Assembly (NCBI RefSeq): GCF_000426725.1
Contig: NZ_KE384561.1
Location: 494,445 to 558,444, forward strand
Direction: 5' to 3'
DNA from: Sporocytophaga myxococcoides DSM 11118
Lineage (GTDB): Bacteria; Bacteroidota; Bacteroidia; Cytophagales; Cytophagaceae
DNA length: 64,000 nt
A program made the position numbers and the translations under genes. Shown piece after piece: positions 1-11,400 of the stretch. Under the pieces are notes generated by a model. That model did not search any database. It saw only the letters and a list, made by a program, of their open reading frames with translations, and was not told the origin of the DNA. Numbering within the stretch: the stretch's first letter is position 1; each line of letters begins with the position of its first letter.

Positions 1-267
1 ATAGCCTATTAATTGAATGATGATTGTATATTTCCCTTGTTTTAACTGTAATTCAAATCTTCCTTCTTCATCCGTCAAAACTCCTTTACTCTCACCTTTT
101 ACCCCAATTGAAGCAAAAATTGCAGGTTCACCATCTTCAAGCTGAATGCGTCCTTTTACTGTCACCATTTCTACATTTTGAGCCTGAGCTGAAAAAAAAG
201 AAAAAAAGATCAACACATAAACTACTGTTTTACAAATGATTTTACCGAATCTAACCCTCTCACTCAT
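1..267 (-). CDS. TonB-dependent receptor, N-terminal part (runs off the window start)
   Basis: The reverse strand from an ATG at 267 stays open to base 1 (89 codons). It encodes a signal peptide (hydrophobic VVYVLIFFSFFSAQAQ) followed by the start of a carboxypeptidase-regulatory-like/CarboxypepD_reg domain (VKGRI.LEDGEPAIFASIGVKG...GVLTDEEGRFEL). This domain is the usual N-terminal extension of Bacteroidota outer-membrane TonB-dependent receptors. The barrel lies outside the window. The gene is divergent from an AraC regulator of the kind often paired with siderophore receptors, so a role in iron-siderophore uptake is an inference from context. The Ig-like domain could also open another outer-membrane protein, but the combination favours a receptor. 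Confidence 0.75.
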   Translation of the reverse strand, partial: MSERVRFGKIICKTVVYVLIFFSFFSAQAQNVEMVTVKGRIQLEDGEPAIFASIGVKGESKGVLTDEEGRFELQLKQGKYTIIIQLIGY

Positions 268-495
268 TATCTCGTACTTTTTATTTAGACTAATTCCATT
301 TAAATTTGAACAACAAAGATAATTTTCTCCACCCCAAAATCGGGTACGCCAAACGGAGTAAAATATACAAATGAGGGATTAATTGAGTTTTACCTCAAAC
401 AATTCAGAGGGCATTAAAAAGTAGTGCATTAATATTACAATTGCTTATTCTGAAAGGCAACACAAGCCTGCAGTATAAGCTTATATAGAGGGCAA
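268..495. promoter_or_regulatory. Divergent promoter region between receptor and AraC regulator
   Basis: This 228-bp AT-rich region separates two divergently transcribed genes and must hold both promoters. A GAGGG ribosome-binding sequence lies just before the AraC start at 496. I could not assign the -33/-7 boxes or an operator with confidence. Confidence 0.4.
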
Positions 496-1497
496 ATGAA
501 ACTTAAGATTATAAACCTGGAGCCTTTTAAAGGTGAATTGGATATACTATATCCAGCCGCAATTGAGAGTCCGCATGTCCCGCTAACCGAGACCATATAC
601 GATATAGGCTTTAACACTACCTTTGGTAATGCTCATGATATATACATGAAGGATCTCTGGCTTAGCTATAGCGCAATCACTTTAGATGAAAATTTTAAAT
701 TTCTCTTTCAGTATGATTTTTCTATCATTACACTTCAATTCCTGCTTTCAGGAAATTCATTAACTGAAATAATTCAGGATAGAGAACCAGTTACTTACTT
801 TGCAAACCAGCATAACATACTTTATTACTCTAATTATGAAGCACAACATGAACATACTCCTTCGGACAACATTCAGCTTGTAAGAATTCATGTTAACCCT
901 GTACTATTCTTAAAGCTGCTGCCAGAGAGCGAGCTGTTTGACGCATTCAGACAAGCTATTCTAAATGGTAATCCCGGGAAAATCAGTCCGGCAAATCTGC
1001 CGCTAAGCCCTGCCATGCTAAGAATCATTCATGATATAAAGAATATTCAAAGCACAGGCTACTATAGAAGATGGATGATTGAAGCCAAAGTGACAGAATT
1101 GCTTATGCTTCAGTTTGAACAATATGAACTATACTCACAAACAGAGAATAGTTTATCGAGAAAATCATTAAGAAAAAAAGATATAGAAATAATGGAGCAT
1201 GCAAGGGACATCATTATGAATAACATACAATCTCCTTGCTCTTTGATAGATCTCGCCCACATGGTAGGTACCAATGAGTTTCACCTAAAGAAGACGTTTA
1301 AAGAAGTTTATGGTACAACAGTATTCGGTTATCTGCTTCAGCAACGCATGGAAGAAGCCAGGAAATTACTGCTTTCAGGTGAGAAGAACATTAATCAGAT
1401 TGCTCTTCATCTGGGATATAAAAATTCGAACCATTTCAGTTCTGCCTTCAAAAAGCACTATGGATTTTCCCCTTCTGAACTGAGGAGGAATGTCTAA
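496..1497 (+). CDS. AraC family transcriptional regulator (PchR-like)
   Basis: The 333-residue protein has a poorly conserved N-terminal sensing domain (about 1-220) and a C-terminal AraC double helix-turn-helix at about 232-333. The first HTH is seen in SLIDLAHMVGTNEFHLKKTFK and the second in INQIALHLGYKNSNHFSSAFK, ending with the signature HYGFSPSELRR. Such proteins bind operator DNA in the cytoplasm and activate or repress target genes. Length and layout match the PchR-type siderophore-responsive AraC regulators of Bacteroidota. The divergent TonB-dependent receptor is its probable target, by context. The start is supported by GAGGG a few bases upstream. Confidence 0.88.
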   Translation: MKLKIINLEPFKGELDILYPAAIESPHVPLTETIYDIGFNTTFGNAHDIYMKDLWLSYSAITLDENFKFLFQYDFSIITLQFLLSGNSLTEIIQDREPVTYFANQHNILYYSNYEAQHEHTPSDNIQLVRIHVNPVLFLKLLPESELFDAFRQAILNGNPGKISPANLPLSPAMLRIIHDIKNIQSTGYYRRWMIEAKVTELLMLQFEQYELYSQTENSLSRKSLRKKDIEIMEHARDIIMNNIQSPCSLIDLAHMVGTNEFHLKKTFKEVYGTTVFGYLLQQRMEEARKLLLSGEKNINQIALHLGYKNSNHFSSAFKKHYGFSPSELRRNV

Positions 1498-1574
1498 ATA
1501 GTATTACACAAATCAATCTTTTAGCAATTTAGGATTCACTTAATGATCTTCTTACAGGAGATGAATTTTTCACT

Positions 1575-2465
1575 TCAACTTTTTGAATAAATCAACAAGC
1601 CGATAGAACATAATACAATACCAGCCTGCTCAGTAAATGAGAGTGATTCCTTGAGAAAAAAGAAAGCCAGAATTGCCGTTACAACAGGTACATATGATAA
1701 AAATACAGACATTGTACCTGAACCAAGCTTACTAACACTATAAGTAATTAACAGCAAAGCAAAAACACTTACTACAACTCCCTGATAGATCATTTGTACT
1801 AACACATCCTGAACAGGAGAACTCAGGATAGCAGATGGATTCATAAACCACAGCGGCAAGAACAATATCGCGTTCACCAAGGGCACAAATGCGATAACAT
1901 CTTTCATACCATATCCCCATCGCTTTGTAGCTGCCATATAAGTTGAAAATACCAATGCCGCAGAAAGCAAACAAAGAATTCCAGGCAGGTATGAAGCTGA
2001 AAATCCTGAGGTGAGATTTGCTATCAGCAGGTTGGCAATCAGCAAAACGAAGATTGCCAGATATTTCATGTTGCTGACTTTTTCTTTAAACCAGAACAAG
2101 GTAAAAAGTAAACCGATCACAGGAAGCATACCGTTCACCAGTACTCCAGCATTTGCAGCCTTGGTCGTTTTCAAGCCAATAAATGATAACATTGTATAAG
2201 GAAATCCGCAGCCCAGAGCAACCAATAGAATCTGATGCCATTTAATGCTCTTCCAGTCATATCTCAAACTAAAAGGTAAGGTTAATATGGCAGCTGTTCC
2301 AAATCTTAGTAATGTTATATCATAAGGAGTGAGATTTGTATGTACCCCCATTCTCGACAAAGTTATCCAACCAGACCAGATAAACACAACAATAACAGCA
2401 GCTATATATGCACTAATTTTTCCCGACTTGACTACCAGATTTTCCGAATGCTCCATAAAATGCAC
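1575..2465 (-). CDS. EamA/DMT-superfamily transporter
   Basis: The 296-residue protein is almost wholly hydrophobic, with about ten predicted membrane helices forming two EamA repeats. The first repeat begins at IAAVIVVFIWSGWITLSR (a typical EamA opening with a conserved W and R) and the second around LCLLSAALVFSTYMAATK. It ends in a short cytoplasmic tail (LLIYSKS). Members are inner-membrane drug/metabolite exporters (amino acids, nucleosides and others); the substrate cannot be read from the sequence. The start lies 3 bp after the stop of the TPR gene, so the two are probably co-transcribed in that order. Confidence 0.88.
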   Translation of the reverse strand: MHFMEHSENLVVKSGKISAYIAAVIVVFIWSGWITLSRMGVHTNLTPYDITLLRFGTAAILTLPFSLRYDWKSIKWHQILLVALGCGFPYTMLSFIGLKTTKAANAGVLVNGMLPVIGLLFTLFWFKEKVSNMKYLAIFVLLIANLLIANLTSGFSASYLPGILCLLSAALVFSTYMAATKRWGYGMKDVIAFVPLVNAILFLPLWFMNPSAILSSPVQDVLVQMIYQGVVVSVFALLLITYSVSKLGSGTMSVFLSYVPVVTAILAFFFLKESLSFTEQAGIVLCSIGLLIYSKS

Positions 2466-2468
2466 AAT

Positions 2469-3215
2469 TTAGGACTTCACCTTATCCAATTCCCTTAGCA
2501 GCTTTTTAGTTTCACTGACCAGAGGTTTGTTTACCTTTCTTTCAAGTGGCTTCATGTGATCAAACTCTTCCATCAATACTTGCAGTATTGTCTCAGCAGA
2601 CTCATGTTGGTCCAGTTTTATAAGAAGCTTTGAATACTCTATTCGATGTCTGAAATTCGTATAACTCTTATCCAAGTCCTTAAAAATATCTATTGCAACA
2701 GATTGCTGATTATCAAAAAAGTAAGACCAGGCTAATGCAATCCTTTCTTCCGCATTTTTAAAAGTTTTATTCGAAGAAAGTTTTTCACCAATGAAAATTA
2801 CCTTTTTATAATTTCCATTCTGATAGTACGCGCTTAGCAATTTCATCAACAATACTGGGTCTTCCGCCATAAATCCTTCGAGACATTTTTCATACAGATT
2901 AACCGCGTCCTCATACCTCTGCACTCTCATATAAGCGTCAGCAAGGTTTACTTTATTGGTATAACTGTCGTTAAATTTGACTTGTCTCTCCAATTGTTCT
3001 ACCCTATGATTACTGTTCCCAAGAGCCTTTACGCCTTCTGACAGGTTACTAATAAGGCGTTTGCTGTAAAAATTTTCATACAGATAAATAAGGCATCCAA
3101 AAACAGGAAAAAACAATATCAGCCAATACCATTTTTGCTGATTATTATTTTTGTAAGCATGATATAAGCATAAAGCCTGCAATATAAGAACAGGGGTATA
3201 GTATCCCAGCATCAT
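2469..3215 (-). CDS. Membrane-anchored TPR protein
   Basis: The 248-residue protein starts with two hydrophobic segments (about 6-20 and 28-46; the latter is WYWLILFFPVFGCLIYLYENF), resembling the PLDc_N module found at the N-terminus of cardiolipin synthases. Tetratricopeptide-like helices follow from about residue 85 (VNLADAYMRVQRYEDAVNLYEKCLEG, then LLSAYYQNGNYKKVIFIGEKL and further units). TPRs mediate protein contacts, probably cytoplasmic here. It is first in a two-gene operon with the EamA transporter. No enzymatic motif is visible and the partner is unknown. Confidence 0.75.
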   Translation of the reverse strand: MMLGYYTPVLILQALCLYHAYKNNNQQKWYWLILFFPVFGCLIYLYENFYSKRLISNLSEGVKALGNSNHRVEQLERQVKFNDSYTNKVNLADAYMRVQRYEDAVNLYEKCLEGFMAEDPVLLMKLLSAYYQNGNYKKVIFIGEKLSSNKTFKNAEERIALAWSYFFDNQQSVAIDIFKDLDKSYTNFRHRIEYSKLLIKLDQHESAETILQVLMEEFDHMKPLERKVNKPLVSETKKLLRELDKVKS

Positions 3216-3567
3216 AAAAAAGTATATTTAAATTTAATATCATAAATATACGAAAAAATCTGCAGTGCCTTTTTCATATTTCACCAAGTAGCTCGTTTAT
3301 TCTAAGATTTTAATAATCTTTTTTAGACATGAGAAATAAACTTCTGATTCTTTCATACTTAATCAATTGACATCTTTTTTTCCATTGCAAATAAAATTTA
3401 AATTGCTTATTCCGTCTATCAACTTCACATTGATAACAACTTTAAAATGAGAGGATAAAGCAAATATGCAATATATGAGCAGATGCTTATACTAAGTTAT
3501 ATATTTGAAAATCAAAAGCCGACTACATAGTCGGCTTTTGATTTGTCAGTAATAATTAGAGGCTTCC
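3216..3567. other. Intergenic region (352 bp)
   Basis: It contains the terminator at 3511-3542 behind the expansin-like gene and, nearer 3216, the presumed promoter of the TPR/EamA operon. I see no ORF or RNA gene. Confidence 0.5.
3511..3542 (-). terminator. Rho-independent-type hairpin after the expansin-like gene
   Basis: A perfect stem of about 14 bp (ATCAAAAGCCGACT with its complement) surrounds a tiny loop, starting about 25 bp beyond the stop codon at 3568. On the minus strand an AT-rich TTTCAAATATAT tract follows. The A-rich/T-rich flanks could make it work on both strands. Confidence 0.8.
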
Positions 3568-4716
3568 TTACTTTATTAATATCTTACTGCCTATAATACT
3601 ATTGCTTCCATAAAAAACCACTCTAAAACACCCTCCAGATAAAGACCCCGGCTCAAGAGAGCCCTTTACTGAATCTACTTTAAACTCTTTTACTGTTCTG
3701 CCCAACAAATCAACAAGCTGTACAGAATAAACCAATTCATTAAGATCCCACATAATTATATGATTATCGTTAGCACCTCCTACATAAAAGAATTTATCTT
3801 CACTGTCAGTATTTACTGATGTTATTACAGGGTCATTTATCTGGTAGGTAGCTTTTGTAGCCGGAACGGGACATTTGCTTCCACATGCAGCAGGTAAAGA
3901 AAATACATACTCTCTCCCATTGTTAATAAGCTTATCTTCGGCATCCCATACTCTTATTCTATATGGCTGCTCCGCTGGGTCCAGAAGGTATGCTTGCCCC
4001 ATATCGCTATTAGTTTTTAATTTGACCCATTGCTTTCCCACTTTTTGTTCTACATTATGGATTCCATTCTCCAGGTGGTTTACAAATATACTAGCCCAAT
4101 ATTGTTGGGAGTTTTGCATAAAATAAATATCTATATCTCCAGTATATCCGGGAGCTTTAATATATTCCCACTCAATCTTTCTATTATTAAAATGTCCCGG
4201 ATACATATCCGCTATAGTCTGTCCATCTTTTTCAAATTTATTCAGAGCTGGAGTATGGAGATCGAGATGGTATTTGCTGTCTCTGCACCATCCGTTGCCA
4301 TCTCCACATGCATCTGTTACAATCATATTGAGATAAGCATAGGAATATTTATCATGTGTCCACTTGGCATTTCCACCTCTGCAAAATTGCTGTCCTAGTG
4401 CTCCGTCATTGGTTCCTCCGATACAGTCTTCCATAATAGAAACTCTGACCCATCGACCACAGTTTCGACCATTATTAAATTCACCTTTAAAGAGAGTATC
4501 TGTTCCTGTCAAAGGGCGTGGCCAAGTGGTACTTACTCCAGGTGAGTGATAAACATTCAATGCAACGAAATACTCAGATTCAACAAGGTCTGGTGGAACT
4601 CCACACCCACCATAAGGTGTACCCAGGGCCTCAAAGTGCGTAGAAACTCCTGAATACTTTTCCTGAGCATATGTCAATTGTGACAGTAGAAGAAAGAATA
4701 AAAATATTTTTTTCAT
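3568..4716 (-). CDS. Expansin-like protein with T9SS sorting domain
   Basis: Signal peptide 1-17 (MKKIFLFFLLLSQLTYAQ). Residues about 20-160 match the double-psi beta-barrel D1 domain of expansins: STHFEALGTPYGGCGVP near the start, and VTDACGDGNGWCRDSKYHLDLHTPALNKF at 133-161, with D135 and D152 at the positions of the two functional aspartates of bacterial expansin EXLX1. Residues about 165-275 look like the D2/CBM63 beta-sandwich (IEWEYIKAPG...YWASIFVNHLENGIHNVE...PYRIRVWD). The C-terminal 60 or so residues are a type A T9SS sorting domain (VQLVDLLGRTVKEF...GSKILIK). Expansins loosen cellulose/hemicellulose networks without hydrolysis. The protein is probably secreted by T9SS and attached to the cell surface. 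Alternative: a GH45-like barrel, but GH45 catalytic motifs were not seen. Confidence 0.82.
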   Translation of the reverse strand: MKKIFLFFLLLSQLTYAQEKYSGVSTHFEALGTPYGGCGVPPDLVESEYFVALNVYHSPGVSTTWPRPLTGTDTLFKGEFNNGRNCGRWVRVSIMEDCIGGTNDGALGQQFCRGGNAKWTHDKYSYAYLNMIVTDACGDGNGWCRDSKYHLDLHTPALNKFEKDGQTIADMYPGHFNNRKIEWEYIKAPGYTGDIDIYFMQNSQQYWASIFVNHLENGIHNVEQKVGKQWVKLKTNSDMGQAYLLDPAEQPYRIRVWDAEDKLINNGREYVFSLPAACGSKCPVPATKATYQINDPVITSVNTDSEDKFFYVGGANDNHIIMWDLNELVYSVQLVDLLGRTVKEFKVDSVKGSLEPGSLSGGCFRVVFYGSNSIIGSKILIK

Positions 4717-4931
4717 AAAGTTAATTTTGATGAAATGAATTGGTTAATAGATAGAAGTAAATATAGGTAAGAATTTATTTTTTCGAAAAGAGCCTATTCA
4801 ATGCTATCTGGAATGGCGAGCTTCATTAATTATACTTTGAAATATATTTTTTTTAAATCGATTTTTTCGCGATAATTTCAAAAACAATAACTACTATTTT
4901 AAGTTATACGTGAGAATTAATCCCACTTTTA

Positions 4932-5336
4932 ATGGATACAAAACCTGTTTACGAAATTTTTTTTAACCCTGATCTTAAAGCAGTAGTAATGAATTGGCAT
5001 GGTTATTCAACCAGCAGACAATTAAAGGAAGGATCTGAAAAAATGTTAAGCACATTGATAGAACATAAGGCAAATAAGGTATTGGCAAATCTCAAAGAGA
5101 TGATCCTTATAAGTACGGAAGATCAAAACTGGATTGAGCACAGTTTTATTCCACGAGGATCTGAAAAAGGATTTAAAGCTATCGCCATAATAAAGCCTAC
5201 AAGCTATTTTAATCGGGTTGCAATAGAAACAATCGCATCTAAAGTTGAGAATAGAGATTTAATGCAAATCAAACATTTTGACACAGAAGGAGAAGCCATT
5301 GCATGGCTTAATGAAGTAGAAATAAAAAGATCTTAA
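4932..5336 (+). CDS. STAS/SpoIIAA-like small protein
   Basis: This 134-residue soluble protein has no signal peptide. The pattern of beta strands and helices (AVVMNWHGYSTSRQLKEGSEKML, then KVLANLKEM, then FKAIAIIKP) and the C-terminal GEAIAWLNEV resemble the STAS/SpoIIAA-like proteins common as single genes in Bacteroidota. Its function is not known; STAS folds usually bind partner proteins or small molecules in signalling. It is a monocistronic gene convergent with the giant protease gene and ends before the shared terminator at 5381-5405. Confidence 0.6.
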   Translation: MDTKPVYEIFFNPDLKAVVMNWHGYSTSRQLKEGSEKMLSTLIEHKANKVLANLKEMILISTEDQNWIEHSFIPRGSEKGFKAIAIIKPTSYFNRVAIETIASKVENRDLMQIKHFDTEGEAIAWLNEVEIKRS

Positions 5337-5380
5337 ATAAAAAGACTCCCATTGTGATTCTTCAAAAAATGTAATAAAAA

Positions 5381-5405
5381 AATGACCGGATAAAAGCCGG
5401 TCATT
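5381..5405. terminator. Bidirectional terminator between convergent genes
   Basis: AATGACCGG and CCGGTCATT form a 9-bp perfect stem with a 7-nt loop. On the minus strand it is followed by TTTTTTTATTACATTTTTT, so it is a strong terminator for the giant gene ending at 5432. It also lies just beyond the stop (5336) of the plus-strand gene. Confidence 0.85.
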
Positions 5406-5431
5406 CTCACATGAAAGGCAAACTATAAGTA

Positions 5432-8400
5432 TTATTTCATTATAGTCATTTTCTTGCTGATCATTTTACCATTACTTATAATATTTACAGCATAAAATCC
5501 TGCTCCCAGCTCCATAGCCTCCACATTAATCTTATCCTCAGAGCTACTGAACTCTCTTACTTTATTGCCTTTGGCATCTATAATCTGGATAGTAACGGAC
5601 TGAGCTTGATTCATAGAAACAGCAAACGAACCATTATTCGGATTGGGGTAGATTTCGATTCCCTCTTCCTCCAACCTATGAATATTGGAAACAGAAGACG
5701 GACCGTCAATACCAAATTGCTGAGCTACCAAACTTTTTGGTGCGCATGGAGCAGGTTGTACATTTACTTTAGTAAAATCCTTTGCTTCACAACCTGAAAC
5801 TGTTTTTTTCACTACTAAGGAATAGGTCGTAGTTTGTAAGGGTGTTACACTTAAGTCTGGTCCTGACTGAAGACCGGCCGGTGAACTCCAGAAATATGTT
5901 GCATTGGCAGAAGGATACATAAATGTCCATGTTGGTCCGTTTATTGTGCCATTAATCCCATTTCCGGATTTGTCTTTGGCTACGCTTCCCGAACCTTCAT
6001 GCATTTGAAGATAAAGCTTTAGCCCCAGAGTACCTGCTTCTATTGTATGATACATCCCGTCTTTAATCTCTGCCTCAGTTCTCATTGTATTCCATATTCT
6101 GAATTCATCAATATTTCCATTTAGAAAAAAGCTGTTATTAATAAAACTTCCTATTCTCAAATTCGAAAGTAAGATGTTATTTCCATCTGATGTATTAGCT
6201 GAAGCAACAAGCTTACCATTAATATATATCCCTTTAAATGTATTTGCTTTTCCAGATGAAACAAATGCAATGTGAGTCCACCTTCCAAGATATGGTTGAT
6301 AATCAGCAGTTATTCTACTTGAAGAATTATTAATATTTCCATAATCAAACACGAGTAATCCATTGGCACCAGGCGTGTGAGCCTGAAGTCTTTCATTATT
6401 ATCAGAACCCACCGAAAATGCTGACCTAGTCCTTCCATTTGCAGGATCCACATTCAGCCAGAACTCCACGGTAATCGCTCCGCCATTTGCAGGATTGGAA
6501 AAAGAAGGTACTGTCACTTTATCGTCAACTCCATCAAAACTTAAGACTTTTCCTCCGGTTAAATTTATGGTCTCACCTGGACAAATATTCGTCGAAGAAA
6601 ATGAACTGACAGCTCTTGCTCCTTCTTTTACTACCACAGTTGCATCATCATAAACAACAGGATTTGAACTTTGCACCCTAATTTTATAACTGCCATTTAG
6701 AATTAAATCCCTGGGCAATTCTGCACGCATTTGAGCACTACCTGAATTGGAGTATGGAAAACTATTTAAAATAACAGGATTAGTAAAACTTCCGGAAGCA
6801 TCTGAAAGCATTAACGTAAAGGTATTACCTGGATAATAAAATCCTTCCATAATAATTGGCACATATATTTCTCCAGTACAGATAGTGCTTCCTTCTGCTA
6901 AATCTACTGTGACGCTTGGGGCCTTTACAGTTATATTCTCTGGATTTTGGGTACCGATAATGTTAGGATTTGCTGATACTACACGTACTCTGTAATCAGA
7001 TCCTATAGGCGTATTTATGGGTATGGTAGCATTAATTGTTCCTATCTGGGTGCTACTTCCTATAATTTGATAATTTGCAAAACTACCTTTAACATCCGAT
7101 AACTGGACATTAAAAATGGTACCTGCAGGAAAACTTATATTAGTTTTAAAGCTTACCTGAATACTTTCGCCTCTGTAATATGATACCGGATTTACACTAT
7201 TGGTATATATTCCGTCCTTAACATTTACTTTAGTAGTATATTGCCCAACACATCCTGTGGTATTATCTGTAACTGTTGAAACGAAGTTCCCCGTATAGTC
7301 AGGACTTGCAGTTACATTTGGTCCAGATGTCGGGTTAGTTGCAGGCATCCAGTTATATGTCATATTTGTAGATGGAGAAGTCCACTCAGCTCCATATACA
7401 GTTCCATTCAAGCCTTTTCCGGATTTGTCTTTTATCTCAGGACCTTTTCCTTCGTGCATCTGAAGATATAACTGTAGACCGGCAGTATTTTCATCTATAA
7501 ATTTAATCATACCAACCTGAATTTCTTCGGCCGTTCTCATTACATTCCAGACTCTGAATTCGTCAATCATTCCTTTTACAAAAAGAGTGTTGTTGACAAA
7601 ACATCCAATTTTCAAACCACTGAGTGCCATTGCATTTCCATCCGAAGTGTTTTCAGACTTTACCAGTTTTCCATTAAGATAAATTCCCTTAAAGGTATTG
7701 GCCTTCCCTGATGAAACAAGAGCCACGTGAGTCCACTTATCCAGATATGGATTATAATCTACATTAATCCGACTTGCTGGATTATTTAAATTCCCATAAT
7801 CAAATGTAAGTATTCCGTCATTATATGGTGCATGCACCTGAAGCCTGTCATACTCATCAGTCCCAACTGAGAATGTAGAACTTTTTCTAAGGTCTGCGGC
7901 ATTTACCTTTAGCCAGAACTCAACTGTTATGGGGCCTCCATTGGCAGGTTTTGAATAACCAGGTACAGAAACATAGTCATTTATACCATCAAAACTCAAC
8001 ACACTTCCACTTCTAATATCTATGGTTTCATTCAAATTGATATTGGTGGAAGAAAATGAATTAATAGCTCTTGGGGTCTCTTTTATAGTAACGTTTACAT
8101 CACTTTCAAGATACGGACTGGAACTTTCAACCCTTATTTTATAACCAGATCCTGCTAGTATATACTTTGGAATAGTAACATTGATCATCCATGAACCAGA
8201 ACTTGGAAAACTATTCATTTCCAAAATATAGGGATCGTCAAAATTTCCTGTTGCGTCTGAGAGTAAAACAGTAAATATATTGTCAGGATTAAAATTACCT
8301 GTTGTCGTAAACGGTATAGCTATTGCACCAGGGCATATAACAGTTTGTGTCAGATCTACAGTTAATGATGATTGATTAATCGTTATATTCTCAGGATTTG

Positions 8401-11400
8401 ACAAACCTGTCACCGCCGGATTAATTGATACCACCCTTACCCGATATAAACTTCCAGAAGGCACATCCATTGGGATTAATGCATTAACAGGGCCTGGCTG
8501 CGAACTACTGCCAATAACTCTCGGATTTACAAAACTTCCGCTGGCATCGGACAGCTCTACATTAAATTTATTACCAGAGGCAAATTGTAGATTAGTCAAA
8601 TAACTAACCGTCATTGCATCACCGGCATAATATATTGCAGGACTCACAGTGTTAGTTAATATGCCAAAGATTGAAATATCTACGCCATTATCATTGCTCA
8701 CAGTTGCAGGTAAAGATGAAATGATCCTGATTCTATAACCTGAGCCCATTGGAACTGCCAATGGAATCTGAACATTAATAGAGCCACTTGTTGATGATAT
8801 TACAGATCCGAGAGTTACAGGCCTCAGGAAGCTACCCTGAGCATCCGACAACTGCACTGTAAATTTATTTGTAGCACTAAAAATACCATTTACAGTATAG
8901 GGAACAGATATAGTTGAGCCTGAAAGTATTCTATTGGTTGATAAAGAACCTAATGTTACTATCGGGAACCCAACAATAATATCTTTGGTATTTACCGTAC
9001 CATCAATAGCAGGATTGCTTGAAACTACTTTAATCCGATAAGTAGCTCCTGGAACTGTCGATATTGGAATTACTGCATTAATCTGTCCTGAAATTTTTCC
9101 AGAAAGTGTTCCAATGTTTACTGTATTTGCAGTAAAGCTTCCGGTAACATCAGACAATATTGCTGTGAAAGTATTTCCGGAATTGAAAGTACCAAGCGCC
9201 GTGAAAGGCACCATAACAGGATCTCCCGGATAATAAACTTTATCGATTATGGTTTCAGTAAATAAACGCCCTACCGAAATATTAACTCCATTATCGCTGC
9301 CATTAATAAGCGGATTTGAGCCCACAACCCTGATTCTGTATCCGCGACCTACAGGAGTGTTAGCAGGTATAGTTGCGCTGATGGTTCCTGCATTTGTTGA
9401 AGTAAGCGTACCTATGTTTACAGAATTTACAAAATATCCATTGGCATCAGAAAGCTGCGCTGTAAACACATTGCCACTCTTGAATACTCCCAATATGCTG
9501 TATGGAACAGAAAGTGTTGCTCCAGGCATATAAGCCAGTGGAGATATAGTTCCGGTTGTGATCTGAGAGGGTTTTATGGTAATATATTGTCCGTTATCGG
9601 CAGATGTTGTCTGTGTAACAGAAGATATAACCCTTATTTTATAGCCAGTTCCAGGTATAGCATCGGCAGGAATAGTACCATTGATTGTACCTGAGGTCGC
9701 TCCTGATGTACCTATGTTTACAGGCATGCTTGCAGGATTGGTAAAACTTCCGTTCTGGTCTGATAACTGAGCAGTAAATGTCTCACCCGGCTTGGTGCAT
9801 GAAGCATTAAACGGAATAGCAACTACAGCAGAAGGAAAGTAAGCGGTTGGATTTATATTTCCCAAGGTCATGGATCCCGAATTTTGACCACTACCAACTT
9901 TTAGTATCCAAATATCAGAGCCACCACGACCTGCTTCAGATTTATCTCCGCCTCTAGGAGAACTAGAAGCCCCCGCCATCAAAAAATCATCATCATTAAC
10001 CACGGCCAGGTTCCCGAGCCTATCACCTGATGTACCTCTAATAGTTTTATCCCAAAGAATATTACCTAATTTGTCTGTTTTAAGAAACCAGTAGTCTTCA
10101 CCTCCATACGAAGGCTCCGATTTAGCCCCACTCTTAGGAGAGCCGGAGCTTCCTCCAATCAAAAGATTTCCATTGGGGAATTCCTTTACGGAATAGAAAC
10201 GATCTCCACCACTACCACCATATTCTTTTTTCCATATTAGAGTTCCATTAGGATCTACTTTTAGTAAAGCATAATTTTCATTATTAATTGTTCCTATAAT
10301 ATAGTTGCCATCGGAAGTCATTATCATTGAAGCTATCCCGCTACCTCCATAAGAACCAGAACTTGCCGCATAGGTATAGGTCCATAATTTTTTTCCAGCA
10401 GCATCGATTTTTGTTAATCTTATCAAACCAGGTGTAATGCCCGATGCATTTTGCACACTTTCACTGGCAATTAAATATCCTCCATCAGCGCTTGCACAAA
10501 GCGAGTGTATAGATTCATTCATGTCCAAATTCCCAATAGTCTTATCCCAAATTTTGTTGCCCGTTCCATCAATCTTTAAAATCCATAAATCATAATTTGG
10601 AAAATAATAGTTCCAGGAATTGGTACTGACATAGCCTTCGGACTTGTCACCTCCAGCAGGAGAATTTGAATGACTCCCAATTATAAAACCTCCATCGCCG
10701 GACGGAATAATTGACCCTGGATGCTCAGAATTAATGTTGCCATACTTTTTCCCCCATATTTGCACACCGGACTTGCTTATTTTAGTAACATAAGTATCAT
10801 AACCTGATAAAACATTATTGAAAGCGCTACCAGAATTTGGATACCATCTCCTGCCCAGAAGGACGTATCCGTCTGAAACCTCCACAAGATCCCGAAATTC
10901 ATATGATTCTTCAAAAACATTAAATTTCTTATCCCAAACTTTATTGCCACAGGCATCCAGTTTTACAATCCACATGGTACTTAATCCTCCCACCAGGCTT
11001 GTACCAGATCCTGAAGAATGATTCTCTGAAACATCAAATCCTGCATTAGACTTTGTTGTCGCCCCCAAGATATAACCACCATCTGTTGTAGGATATATTT
11101 TCACGTCAGACTCATCAACACTACCACCGTATGTTTTGTCCCATGCTATAGGAATATTGGTATAAGCGCTTGAGTTATTGCTAGTACCAAGATTCGGTGT
11201 TGTTGCATTTTTTGCATATACTCGGTAATAATAAGTAACTCCAAGTGAAGCAGAATTATCTGTAAAGGATGTTATATTCTCTCCTACCGTTGCTATTGCA
11301 ACAAAACCCGATGTCGCATCTGTAGATCTTTCAACTACAAAGGCCGTCTCTGTGGTAGAATTATCAATCCAGGTAAGTTTCACTTCTTTAAATCCACCCA

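Noticed and set aside
435..617. Minus-strand 60-codon ORF over the start of the AraC gene
   Set aside because: It overlaps a clearly coding AraC gene in antisense and has no protein-like features.
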